Assembly (NCBI GenBank): GCA_024405155.1 | Contig: JAKSPC010000002.1 | Span: forward strand, 62,001 to 126,000 | Direction: 5' to 3' | Length of the DNA stretch: 64,000 nucleotides | DNA from: Lachnospiraceae bacterium | Lineage (GTDB): Bacteria > Bacillota > Clostridia > Lachnospirales > Lachnospiraceae | Shown: piece by piece, positions 1-7,115 of the stretch | Position numbering within the stretch: position 1 is the first letter of the stretch | Layout: each line of letters begins with the position of its first letter | Translations under genes and position numbers: made by a program | The notes under the pieces: generated by a model | What the model was told of the DNA's origin: nothing | The model's database searches: none | The model's input: only the letters and a program-made list of their open reading frames with translations

Positions 1-456
1 GGACTTAAGATCCCCGACAAATCGATCGTAAGAAAAGACTTTTACGTGATACCGGAGGAATTCAAACAAACGGACGATCTGGGAAACGCAGGTTTCTATA
101 AGACAACCGTTACCGAGAACGGAAACAGTTCGAAATTTATCATCTGTGACATATACATGACGGAAAATGGTGAATGCTACGTGGATCTGAATGAACAGAC
201 GGATCTGAAGCCTGGAGACGTGGTATCCGACCCTGCGGATCCGAACGGCAGAAGTTATGCCGTCAATCAGAAAAAGCCCATGGAAGGCGTTTACAACATC
301 AATAAAGGGTATGCCGTATTTAAGAGGATAGAAAAGCTGGAAAGCGCCAATGGCTACACCATCGTAAAGCGGAATACGGGACACGGCCTGACGGTCTATG
401 ACCATATCGTTCTGGATGCGGCGCAGGTAACGGAAGGCCAGGTGCTTTACAAATAA
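1..456 (+). CDS. HlyD-like membrane-fusion/adaptor protein, C-terminal part (5' truncated by window edge)
   Basis: The frame is open from base 1, so the start lies outside the window and only the last 151 residues are visible. The segment has a beta-rich, membrane-free composition with the motifs VYNINKGYAVF and GLTVYDHIVLDA near the end. I associate these with the C-terminal part of HlyD-type adaptor proteins that sit near yggS/sepF in Lachnospiraceae. That family usually has an N-terminal membrane anchor, which cannot be checked here. The stop codon abuts the stop codon of the convergent ttcA-like gene with no base between them. The family assignment rests on recall of this conserved tail, so it is moderate. 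Confidence 0.5.
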   Translation, partial: GLKIPDKSIVRKDFYVIPEEFKQTDDLGNAGFYKTTVTENGNSSKFIICDIYMTENGECYVDLNEQTDLKPGDVVSDPADPNGRSYAVNQKKPMEGVYNINKGYAVFKRIEKLESANGYTIVKRNTGHGLTVYDHIVLDAAQVTEGQVLYK

Positions 457-1200
457 TTACAGTTTGTGACGTTCGTCTTCTTTGCGCGGAGGCCATCCGG
501 GAAGATCTCCGTCCACGATGGCGCGGAACAGCCGCTTGTCTGCTCCCGGATTCTCCTCATAGATCTTTTTTAACAGGTTCTTTACATATTCACGCTTTGT
601 GACCCCGTCCATAGGACAGGGGTTTTTGCATATGGGGAGTTCTTCCCGTTTGGCAAAACTCACGATATCCGCCTCATCCACCAGAATAAACGGACGGATC
701 ACGGTCAGCCCCGTTCTGTCAAGATAGGTCTTTGGAGAAAAAGTATAATAGCGACCCTCAAAGATCAGTGCCATGATGCTGGTTTCAATGAGGTCATCTT
801 TATGATGTGCATAAGCGATCTTGTTTGCGCCGATCTCTTTTGCTTTGTCGTTCAGTGCGCCTTTTCTGAGTTTGGCACAAAGTGCGCAGGGATTTGATTC
901 TTTCCTTACATTATAAAGCACGTCGGCAATATCCGTCTTTACGATGTAATAAGGGATATCCAGCTGTTTGCAAAGCTCAAAGACAGGTTCCAGGTTGAAA
1001 TTTCCAAGCCCCAGATCCACGGTAATGGCACTGAGATCGAATTTATGGGGGTAAAACTTCCTCAGGCGGTCTAATGTAATGAGAAGAGACAGGGAATCCT
1101 TGCCGGCAGAAACACCAACGGCGATATGATCCCCGTCATCGATCAGCTGATACAGATCAATGCATTTTCTTGTAAGACTCAATAATTTCTGGCTATCCAT
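457..1200 (-). CDS. TtcA-family PP-loop tRNA sulfur-transfer protein
   Basis: A 247-residue PP-loop ATP pyrophosphatase. The nucleotide loop SAGKDS is at residues 31-36, where the classic form is SGGKDS. A CALC pair (Cys105, Cys108) and later cysteines at 191 and 195 match the three-cysteine Fe-S site of TtcA-type enzymes, which thiolate cytidine 32 of tRNA. The motif AHHKDDLIET (131-140) is the usual PP-loop family HNxDD-like segment. TtcA proper and related TtcA/TtuA-like enzymes cannot be separated by eye. The start is the ATG one base after the stop of the upstream recombinase gene, so the two are probably cotranscribed. Confidence 0.8.
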   Translation of the reverse strand: MDSQKLLSLTRKCIDLYQLIDDGDHIAVGVSAGKDSLSLLITLDRLRKFYPHKFDLSAITVDLGLGNFNLEPVFELCKQLDIPYYIVKTDIADVLYNVRKESNPCALCAKLRKGALNDKAKEIGANKIAYAHHKDDLIETSIMALIFEGRYYTFSPKTYLDRTGLTVIRPFILVDEADIVSFAKREELPICKNPCPMDGVTKREYVKNLLKKIYEENPGADKRLFRAIVDGDLPGWPPRKEDERHKL

Positions 1201-1201
1201 A

Positions 1202-2284
1202 TTAACGATCTCTCAGTTTTACGTTTCGGAATGCGGAACGCTTGATCTCCGTATCCGTTGCTGCATAGTGTTTTTGCGTGGTCGCAATGTTTTTGTGTCC
1301 TAAAGTATCGGCTACCAGCTTGATATCGCCGGTCTCCTTATAGAGGTTCGTTCCGAAGGTGGATCGCATCTTATGCGGGGAGATCTTTTCGCCGGAGCGA
1401 TAGGGGAGTGCAGCAGCCACGTATTTCTTTAAAAGGATCTCAACGCTTCTCACATTGATCCGTTTGTGACGAAGGGAGAGGAAGAGGGCGTTTTCACCTT
1501 CCGGAGGCTGATAGTTGTCTCTGGCGTTTTCCAGATAGTTTTTTAAAGTTTCTTCGATCTCGTCACCCATGTAGACGGTATCTCTGCGGTGGCCCTTGCG
1601 CATGATATGGATGGCACCGTCATTAAAGTCAATGTCCGAAAGATCCAGTCCCACGCATTCGGATACTCGCATGCCGGTGCCTAAAAGCATGGTGATGATG
1701 GCCAGATCCCGGTCATGGTTTACTTTCCGCCACCCGTCTCTCGTTAAATATGAACTATGTTCAGTATCGCTGTTTTCCGACATGTCGATGTAATCCAGAA
1801 GTTCCGCCACTTCGTTGGGCTGCAGATAAACGATCTCATGATCCGTTCTGGCTTTCAACTGTACGATGGCTGAAGGATCGTGATCGATCATGCGGTCGGC
1901 GAGAAAGAACTTGTACATGGATTTCAGACTGGCAAGTTTTCTTGCCTTGCCGTTGTAATCGTTTCTGTGGATGACGCCAAGACGTTCGTATTTGGTGAGA
2001 TAATCCTTAATGTAGAGATTGATATCGTCGCTGTCAAGCTGTGTAAGAGAATCTATCGGTATGTCCCTGATGTCTGTATCCGCATATTGCTCCAGATATC
2101 CTTTGATCCATTCAAAGAATACGGAAAGATCCGTTGCATAACCGAACACCGTGGAAGGAAGCAGATCGGATTTGGCAATGAAATACCGCTTGAGAAACTT
2201 CGGGAGTTCTTTTACGAGTTCATGCGTCTTGTCGCGAAGCATTTCATCATGTTCATGAGAATAATCCAGCGTATTACCGGCCAT
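1202..2284 (-). CDS. xerS: XerS-like tyrosine recombinase
   Basis: A 360-residue tyrosine recombinase with an N-terminal SAM-like core-binding domain (about 25-145) and a C-terminal catalytic domain. The full catalytic set is visible: Arg206 (GMR), Lys230, His304 and Arg307 (HKMR), His330 (LGH) and Tyr340 (KHY). The length is close to XerS of streptococci/lactococci (about 356 aa) and longer than XerC/XerD (about 300 aa). An imperfect palindrome with a 6-bp centre, the layout of a Xer crossover site, lies 65 bp upstream of the start. An extended -10 promoter lies between the two. Flanking genes are housekeeping genes, so a chromosome-dimer role is more likely than a mobile-element integrase. 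The XerS subtype is inference. Confidence 0.75.
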   Translation of the reverse strand: MAGNTLDYSHEHDEMLRDKTHELVKELPKFLKRYFIAKSDLLPSTVFGYATDLSVFFEWIKGYLEQYADTDIRDIPIDSLTQLDSDDINLYIKDYLTKYERLGVIHRNDYNGKARKLASLKSMYKFFLADRMIDHDPSAIVQLKARTDHEIVYLQPNEVAELLDYIDMSENSDTEHSSYLTRDGWRKVNHDRDLAIITMLLGTGMRVSECVGLDLSDIDFNDGAIHIMRKGHRRDTVYMGDEIEETLKNYLENARDNYQPPEGENALFLSLRHKRINVRSVEILLKKYVAAALPYRSGEKISPHKMRSTFGTNLYKETGDIKLVADTLGHKNIATTQKHYAATDTEIKRSAFRNVKLRDR

Positions 2285-2316
2285 TGTGCAGATCCGTCCT
2301 TATCAGTGATATAGGG

Positions 2317-2346
2317 ATTATAGCACTCTTTCGTTTCAAAACGCAA
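2317..2346 (-). promoter_or_regulatory. Promoter of the xerS-like/ttcA-like operon
   Basis: On the minus strand a perfect extended -10 (TGCTATAAT) has its TATAAT at 2317-2322. A weak -35 (TTGCGT, 2341-2346) lies 18 bp upstream. Transcription would start about 25 bp upstream of the recombinase ATG. The -35 lies beside the dif-like palindrome, so recombinase binding there could affect transcription; that is inference. Confidence 0.6.
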
Positions 2347-2348
2347 TA

Positions 2349-2384
2349 TATAATTTCGTAAAACTGTCATTTTGCGAAATAATA
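2349..2384. other. dif-like inverted repeat upstream of the XerS-like gene (candidate Xer crossover site)
   Basis: Two arms of about 15 bp (2349-2363 and 2370-2384) match as inverted repeats at 13 of 15 positions and are separated by the 6-bp centre CTGTCA. The inner arms are TTTCGTAAAA and TTTTGCGAAA. Arms of roughly 11 bp around a 6-bp centre are the standard layout of Xer sites. The pattern of T runs and A runs flanking a short GC core resembles, from memory, the dif site that streptococcal XerS uses. An operator for the adjacent promoter is the main alternative. Confidence 0.45.
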
Positions 2385-2423
2385 CATATCACTTTCAACC
2401 ACTCTTCTCATGGATCGTTGAGG

Positions 2424-3710
2424 TTATGGATTGCCGGAATCGTGATTTTTTGCGGTGATCAGGGCGCGTTCTTTATCCGCTTTTCTTAACAGAACATCGA
2501 AAACAAAGGCGATCACTGCCAGAAGTACCGCATAGATAATAAAAATGGTCTTATAGGAATGATCCGGTGACATGTCAAACATCAGATCGGTAAGCGGCGC
2601 GCCGATGGCATGCCCTGCCGTGTTGAATGCCACCACCATGCCCATGATCTTCGCGTAGGACTTCTCTCCGAACATGTCGGCGGCGATCAGAGGAAGCATG
2701 ATATTTTCCAAAGGAAGCGCAAAAGAGATCGTCGTGGCACCGATGGCTGCCAGCACAGGCGTGTCTGCGGACGAGATCGCCAGAAGAAAAATGGAGACAG
2801 CTCCTATCATCTCGCAGAAGAAAAGCGTGATCTTAAGGCCGAATCTGTCAAAACAGAACCCGGCAAGGATCTTCGCGCAGGCGAGCGTCAGCCCGTGGAA
2901 GCTCCATACGTTCGTAACAAATACGGGATCCAGTCCGATGTCTTTTAAGTGTGCAACCGTATGGCCGCTGGCTGCCTGTACGGAAATGCCGATGAGGAAT
3001 ACGCAAAGAGCCATGATCCAGAAGTAGGATCTCTTCTTTGCCTCTTCATAGGCAATACCCTCCCACTTCCTTGCTCTCTTCGGCTGTTTCTTTTTTCCTG
3101 TGGGAAGTTCCGCGCTTCCCGCATAATCCTCCGGTTCATCCTTAAAGAAAATGAGCGCCAGAAGCGCAATGCAGCCAAGGATCGCGGCAGTAAGCAGATA
3201 TGCCTTACGATAACCGAAGGTGCCTGCGTCAATGATGGGAGAAATGATCTGGGCGCAGACAGCAACTCCCAGACCGTTGGCGGCCAGGACAATGCCCATG
3301 ACCGTGCCTACGTTCTCTGTAAACCATTTCCCGATAACAAAGGCGACGACCGTCGTCGTACACCAGGCAAGGCCGGCTCCCAGAAAGATCCCTGCCAGAT
3401 AGAAAACGAATACATTGGTGCCCAGAGCATACAGGATACAGGAAATGATCAGAGCGCCGAATCCGCACAGGATCATCTTCTTTGGTCCCATTTTCGCGAT
3501 CTGTACGCCAAAGAACAGATTCAGGACCGCTGTGGTGATATACCGGAAACTGTCGCTTAAGGAAAAATACCGGCGTTCAATGTGAAGCGCTTCCGTAATG
3601 GCCTTCAGATACAGGCTTTTGTTTCCGCTGCAGAATCCCAGAGCTGTAGCTACCATCAGGAAACTGATGGCGGCGATGACCCATTTGTAATAAGATGACT
3701 TGATCTTCAT
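2424..3710 (-). CDS. MFS transporter (second of tandem pair)
   Basis: A 428-residue protein with about 12 hydrophobic segments and a charged central loop (about 200-225, rich in KKKQPKRARK). This is the layout of the major facilitator superfamily. Loop 2-3 contains FGVQIAKMGPKKMILCG, an MFS signature-like segment. It most resembles oxalate/formate-antiporter-like (OFA-type) anion carriers of Firmicutes, but no substrate can be read from the sequence. It starts 15 bp after the stop of a second MFS gene of nearly equal length and similar N-terminus (YKWVIA versus YHWVIA), suggesting an old tandem duplication or a two-component carrier. Confidence 0.85.
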   Translation of the reverse strand: MKIKSSYYKWVIAAISFLMVATALGFCSGNKSLYLKAITEALHIERRYFSLSDSFRYITTAVLNLFFGVQIAKMGPKKMILCGFGALIISCILYALGTNVFVFYLAGIFLGAGLAWCTTTVVAFVIGKWFTENVGTVMGIVLAANGLGVAVCAQIISPIIDAGTFGYRKAYLLTAAILGCIALLALIFFKDEPEDYAGSAELPTGKKKQPKRARKWEGIAYEEAKKRSYFWIMALCVFLIGISVQAASGHTVAHLKDIGLDPVFVTNVWSFHGLTLACAKILAGFCFDRFGLKITLFFCEMIGAVSIFLLAISSADTPVLAAIGATTISFALPLENIMLPLIAADMFGEKSYAKIMGMVVAFNTAGHAIGAPLTDLMFDMSPDHSYKTIFIIYAVLLAVIAFVFDVLLRKADKERALITAKNHDSGNP

Positions 3711-3725
3711 GCTGATACTCTTTCT

Positions 3726-5015
3726 TTACTGTTTCATTCTGTTCTGTTTTTCTTCCAGATCATAAGCCTTCTTGTCTTTGTCCGCAAGACGGCATACAAG
3801 AATATATAAAAGTACGGAAATTATGGAAAGCACCAGGATGCACTTCATGGGGATCCGGTAGGAACCCAGCTTTTCATAAAGGGCATTCATCACGGGACCC
3901 ATGGAAAGACTGGCAACGGCGCTCATTGCCATGGCAAGCCCGATGGTCTGGTCATAGGATCTCATTCCCAGAACGGCGGCTACCGAAAGCGGCTGCAGGA
4001 TGGAGGTAAGCGGCAGGCCGATGGCAAAAAGAAGTGTCGGAAAAAGAGCCGATGTGAATGTGGTGACGTCCGAATAAAGGAAACATGACAGCCCGCAGCA
4101 GATGGTGGATACGACCATGACGATCTTCGCTCCCACCAGATCGCTGAAGAATCCGTCCAGTATCTTCATAAGCGCCATCAGCAGATACATGATGCTCCAT
4201 ATCTGCGCAGCCTGGCTCTGTGTCAGTCCGTTATCGGTAAGATGCGCGATCAGGATGTGAAAAGGTGCATAAGCAACGCTTGCAGAAAACACGCAGGAAA
4301 GCAGCATCAGATAAAAAGCCGGCGTCTTTTTAAGGCTTGAAAAAGGAAGACCGGGAGATTTCAGATGCAGGATCTTTTCATCCACCATTCTCCTGCTCTT
4401 TTTATGTTCTTCGTGGAACGGTTCCAGTCCCATTTCCGAAGGTTTGGTACGGACAAGGATGTAAACTATAACACCGGTGATGACCAGCGTGATGCCGGAA
4501 ACGATATGTGCCATGCGCCATCCGTTCTTTTCGATGATATTGGAAAGGACGATGGAAAACAGACTGCCGCCGATGCCGCTGGATGCCGTCACGAGGCCGA
4601 GGACCAGTCCTCTGTGACTTTCAAACCATTCATTCACCAGTTTGGAAAGTGAAGCCGTATTGCAGAAGGCGTCAAACACACCGATCAGAGCACAGAAAAT
4701 ACCATACGTGATCACTGTCTGTGCGGAACCGAGACCGCAGAAAGAAAGACCGCATATCACAAGACCGGCGGTACAGAGCTTTCGGAAACCGAACTTTCCG
4801 TATATGACGCCGAACATCATGTTTGCCAGGAAGGTGCAGACGGAACGGATACTGGACGTAAGAGAGACTGACGTTCTGGAAACACCGAGAGTCTCGGAAA
4901 CAGGTACAAGGTAGAGACTGGAGATATTGTTCATCAGCCCGCCGAATACTGTATAAGCCAAAAGAGCCACGATGGCGATGACCCAGTGATAATGTTCGTG
5001 AATATACTTTTTCAT
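3726..5015 (-). CDS. MFS transporter (first of tandem pair)
   Basis: A 429-residue major facilitator with about 12 predicted membrane helices. The loop 2-3 signature is FGVIYGKFGFRKLC, and a basic central loop (about 200-215) separates the two six-helix halves. It is paralogous to the next gene downstream. The ATG at 5015 is preceded by a weak AAAGG Shine-Dalgarno. Upstream are a strong hairpin with flanking A/T runs, a structured leader and a good promoter (5219-5248), so expression may be controlled by an RNA element. No transported compound can be assigned. Confidence 0.85.
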   Translation of the reverse strand: MKKYIHEHYHWVIAIVALLAYTVFGGLMNNISSLYLVPVSETLGVSRTSVSLTSSIRSVCTFLANMMFGVIYGKFGFRKLCTAGLVICGLSFCGLGSAQTVITYGIFCALIGVFDAFCNTASLSKLVNEWFESHRGLVLGLVTASSGIGGSLFSIVLSNIIEKNGWRMAHIVSGITLVITGVIVYILVRTKPSEMGLEPFHEEHKKSRRMVDEKILHLKSPGLPFSSLKKTPAFYLMLLSCVFSASVAYAPFHILIAHLTDNGLTQSQAAQIWSIMYLLMALMKILDGFFSDLVGAKIVMVVSTICCGLSCFLYSDVTTFTSALFPTLLFAIGLPLTSILQPLSVAAVLGMRSYDQTIGLAMAMSAVASLSMGPVMNALYEKLGSYRIPMKCILVLSIISVLLYILVCRLADKDKKAYDLEEKQNRMKQ

Positions 5016-5016
5016 T

Positions 5017-5190
5017 CTATATGCCTTTCTGAATCGACTCGCCTATTATATCATAAAATAAAGAAAAAGGAGCCGCCACAAGCTCCTTTTTTTGTTGCGC
5101 TGATGTCTGATACGACAGAATCAGGCTGAGTATTTGATTTTGGGTATTTTCTTCTCCTTCTTCCTTATTTTCCGGCCTGTTGGCAGCCAT
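5017..5190 (-). CDS. Possible 57-codon leader ORF upstream of the MFS pair
   Basis: An uninterrupted ATG-to-TAG frame of 57 codons runs through the whole leader and stops 1 bp before the MFS start codon. The product would be hydrophilic and Glu/Asn/Gln-rich at its N-terminus (MAANRPENKEEG) and amphipathic after that (NQILSLILSYQ, PFSLFYDIIGES). No Shine-Dalgarno precedes the ATG, which lies inside a predicted RNA stem. The frame also runs through the terminator-like hairpin at 5064-5091. An open frame of this length can arise by chance, so this is only a candidate. Confidence 0.2.
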   Translation of the reverse strand: MAANRPENKEEGEENTQNQILSLILSYQTSAQQKKELVAAPFSLFYDIIGESIQKGI

Positions 5191-5212
5191 AAGGGGAAAA
5201 TACCCGGAACGC
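5060..5212 (-). ncRNA. Candidate structured leader RNA or small RNA upstream of MFS operon
   Basis: A promoter at 5219-5248 would start a minus-strand transcript near 5212. It begins with a nested hairpin: a 10-bp outer stem (GGGUAUUUUC, 5205-5196, with GAAAAUACCC, 5151-5142), an inner stem CCUUAU/AUAAGG and a small GGC/GCC loop stem. An 11-nt purine bulge lies on the 3' side. A CUGAU/AUCAG hairpin follows, and then a terminator-like stem at 5064-5091 (AAAAAGGAGC/GCUCCUUUUU). It matches no riboswitch class I can recall. Either an attenuated leader of the MFS genes or an independent RNA of about 150 nt would fit. This stretch explains the 312-bp gap before the next gene. Confidence 0.4.
5064..5091 (-). 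terminator. Terminator-like hairpin in the MFS leader
   Basis: A 10-bp stem AAAAAGGAGC/GCTCCTTTTT with an 8-nt loop has T-rich tails in both directions. On the minus strand it would end the leader RNA. A second TATAAT-like box at about 5044-5049 follows it before the MFS start, so the MFS genes could have a promoter below the terminator. Confidence 0.55.
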
Positions 5213-5218
5213 GTTTTT

Positions 5219-5248
5219 ACTATACTGAAAGTTCTCCGTTCCCGTCAA
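5219..5248 (-). promoter_or_regulatory. Promoter of MFS leader RNA
   Basis: TTGACG (5243-5248) and TATAGT (5219-5224) on the minus strand are separated by 18 bp. It lies about 200 bp upstream of the MFS start and drives the structured leader. It is divergent from, and close to, the plus-strand promoter at 5270-5298. Confidence 0.65.
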
Positions 5249-5269
5249 GTGCAATAATTGAAGTTTTTA

Positions 5270-5298
5270 TTTTCAGGTGATAATTTTTGTGATACAAT
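5270..5298 (+). promoter_or_regulatory. Promoter of SemiSWEET-like gene
   Basis: TTTTCA (5270-5275) and TACAAT (5293-5298) are separated by 17 bp, with a TGTGA context before the -10. An AAGGAG ribosome binding site (5314-5319) follows, 9 bp before the ATG. Confidence 0.6.
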
Positions 5299-5328
5299 CG
5301 ACCGAGAATTCAAAAGGAGCAAATAGTT

Positions 5329-5646
5329 ATGGCAGATTTATGCGAAGCGTTAATGATCATGTTCTTTGGCCTTTCCTGGCCCACATCCGTTATCAAGTCC
5401 TATCGTTCCCGTACGGCAAAGGGAAAATCCGCCGTATTTGAGATCCTTATCTGGATCGGATACATTTTCGGCATCGTAAAGATGATCATCAAATATAACG
5501 ATCCCACGGTAAGCAAGGGATTCCTCTTCTATTTTGCATGGTTCTTCTATTGTCTCAACATGCTGATGATCACCATTGATCTGATCCTTTACGTACGCAA
5601 CAAGCGTCTGGATGCAAGACGCGACAGAGGCGAAAAGGTCGACTGA
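5329..5646 (+). CDS. SemiSWEET/PQ-loop-like small membrane protein
   Basis: A 105-residue protein with three hydrophobic helices at about 5-22, 40-60 and 70-92, plus a charged C-terminus. The opening FGLSWPTSVIKSYRSRTAKG and the following GKS and GYIFGI segments match the 'proline in helix 1, basic residues, GKS' pattern of SemiSWEET/PQ-loop proteins. Those are about 85-105 aa and dimerise to carry sugars. No sugar gene is adjacent, so the substrate is unknown. The gene is monocistronic, with its own promoter and a following terminator, and is one of very few plus-strand genes here. Confidence 0.65.
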   Translation: MADLCEALMIMFFGLSWPTSVIKSYRSRTAKGKSAVFEILIWIGYIFGIVKMIIKYNDPTVSKGFLFYFAWFFYCLNMLMITIDLILYVRNKRLDARRDRGEKVD

Positions 5647-5661
5647 TCCCAAAAGAAATCA

Positions 5662-5690
5662 AAAAGCTCCATGGCAACCATGGGGCTTTT
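5662..5690. terminator. Bidirectional terminator between SemiSWEET-like gene and rluD
   Basis: A hairpin AAAAGCTCCATGG / CCATGGGGCTTTT with a 3-nt loop has T-rich sequence on both sides. It ends the plus-strand gene 15 bp earlier and overlaps the stop codon of the convergent rluD-like gene. Confidence 0.8.
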
Positions 5691-6603
5691 ATTTTGCGCT
5701 TTTTCTCAGCTTTTCCAGCGTGTTTTGGAAGTATTCGGGAAGTTCACTGGAAAACTCCATGTACTCTCCCGTTGCGGGATGTATGAGTCCCAGCACTTTG
5801 GCATGAAGGTACTGGCCGTTTCCGGAAAGCCTGTCTTTTTTGACCCCGTAGACCTCATCTCCCGCCAAAGGATGTCCGATGGATGCCATATGAACGCGGA
5901 TCTGATGGGTCCTGCCCGTTTCCAGACGGCATTCTACTAGGGTATGCTCCGGAAAACGCTCCAGCACCCGGTAATGGGTAACAGCTCTCCTGCCGCTTGC
6001 CGGATCCGTTATGGCCATTTTCTTACGGTCGGAACGGGATCTGTCAATGTTTTTGTCGATGGTCCCTTCCTCTTCCTTTATTACGCCGTTGACCAGAGCC
6101 ACATAGCGTCTGGTAATGGAATGGTCCGCAAGCTGTCCGGCCACATGGTTGTGTGCCCGGTCGTTCTTGCAGGCGACCAGGAGCCCCGTAGTGTCTTTAT
6201 CGATCCGGTGTACGATACCGGGACGAAGTTCACCGTTGATCCCGGAAAGAGAATCTTTACAGTGATACATGAGGGCGTTTACCAGCGTGTTCTCATAGTG
6301 ACCGGCTGCAGGATGGACCACCATGTCTTTTGGCTTATTGATGATGATAATGTCGTTATCCTCGTAGACGATATCGAGAGGAATATCTTCCGGACGTATA
6401 TCCACCTCTGCCGGTTTATCTTCCGGAACAAAGATCTCATCGCCCGGCACAAGCTGATAACCGGCCTTCTGCATCTTTCCGTTTACCGTGATCTTCCCTT
6501 CTTTGACAAGCCCCGTAATATGAGAACGACTCATATCCGGGATCTTTTCTGCCAGATATGAGTCAAGTCTTTGTTTTTCTGTATTGTCGTATTGATAAGT
6601 CAA
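5689..6603 (-). CDS. rluD: RluA/RluD-family 23S rRNA pseudouridine synthase
   Basis: A 304-residue protein with an N-terminal S4 RNA-binding domain (about 8-70) and a pseudouridine synthase domain. The catalytic motif HRIDKDTTGLL has its active-site Asp at 135. The family isomerises uridines in large-subunit rRNA; which position is targeted cannot be read here. The start appears to be TTG at 6603, overlapping the lspA stop (TTTTGAC), with AAGGA upstream. No ATG fits before the S4 domain. It is last in the sepF-lspA-rluD operon, an order typical of Firmicutes. The stop lies in the downstream terminator. Confidence 0.9.
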   Translation of the reverse strand: MTYQYDNTEKQRLDSYLAEKIPDMSRSHITGLVKEGKITVNGKMQKAGYQLVPGDEIFVPEDKPAEVDIRPEDIPLDIVYEDNDIIIINKPKDMVVHPAAGHYENTLVNALMYHCKDSLSGINGELRPGIVHRIDKDTTGLLVACKNDRAHNHVAGQLADHSITRRYVALVNGVIKEEEGTIDKNIDRSRSDRKKMAITDPASGRRAVTHYRVLERFPEHTLVECRLETGRTHQIRVHMASIGHPLAGDEVYGVKKDRLSGNGQYLHAKVLGLIHPATGEYMEFSSELPEYFQNTLEKLRKSAK

Positions 6604-7115
6604 AAGTCTTCTTCCTTATATTTGAACAGTAAAAGGAGGATCAAAAGGATGCAGGAACATGTGACGTAGATATCTGCCACATTGAATACGGGGAAATTGA
6701 TCAGTTTGAAATAGATAAAATCCACCACATAGGAAAGACGAAGCCGATCAATGAAGTTCCCCAGCGCACCGGAAATGATGAAAAGAAAACAACCCTTCAG
6801 GGGAAGATATTTCCTGTCTTCTTTCAGCCTGAGAAACAATACAAAAAGGATCAGAGAGACCACAGGTGCCAGAAAGAGGAACACGGTACGCATTCCCTGG
6901 AACGTGCCGAAAGCGGCCCCGCGATTCTCCACGTATACAAACTCCAGTACTCCGGGGATCACCACAACGGGTTCTTTCCCCATAAGGGTCCGGATGGCGA
7001 TGGATTTGGTCCACTGATCCAGAAAGATCAGTACGGCAACGAAAAGAATGGCAGAAAGTGCTTTTGCCACTTTTCTGCCAGCTCTCTTGTCAGACGTTGA
7101 ATGTAAATCCGCCAT
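6600..7115 (-). CDS. lspA: Lipoprotein signal peptidase II
   Basis: A 171-residue inner-membrane aspartyl protease that removes signal peptides from prolipoproteins. Four membrane segments are visible. The two family signatures carry the catalytic aspartates: SGALGNFIDR (Asp123) and FPVFNVAD (Asp148). ENRGAAFG (63-70) is the conserved NxGAAF block. The start lies 26 bp inside the end of sepF, and the stop overlaps the TTG start of rluD, so the three genes are translationally coupled. Confidence 0.95.
   Translation of the reverse strand: MADLHSTSDKRAGRKVAKALSAILFVAVLIFLDQWTKSIAIRTLMGKEPVVVIPGVLEFVYVENRGAAFGTFQGMRTVFLFLAPVVSLILFVLFLRLKEDRKYLPLKGCFLFIISGALGNFIDRLRLSYVVDFIYFKLINFPVFNVADIYVTCSCILLILLLLFKYKEEDF

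Noticed and set aside
1202..2284. Recombinase as the integrase of a mobile element
   Set aside because: Neighbours are housekeeping genes, no tRNA-end duplication or direct repeats are visible, and there are no phage or conjugation genes in the window.
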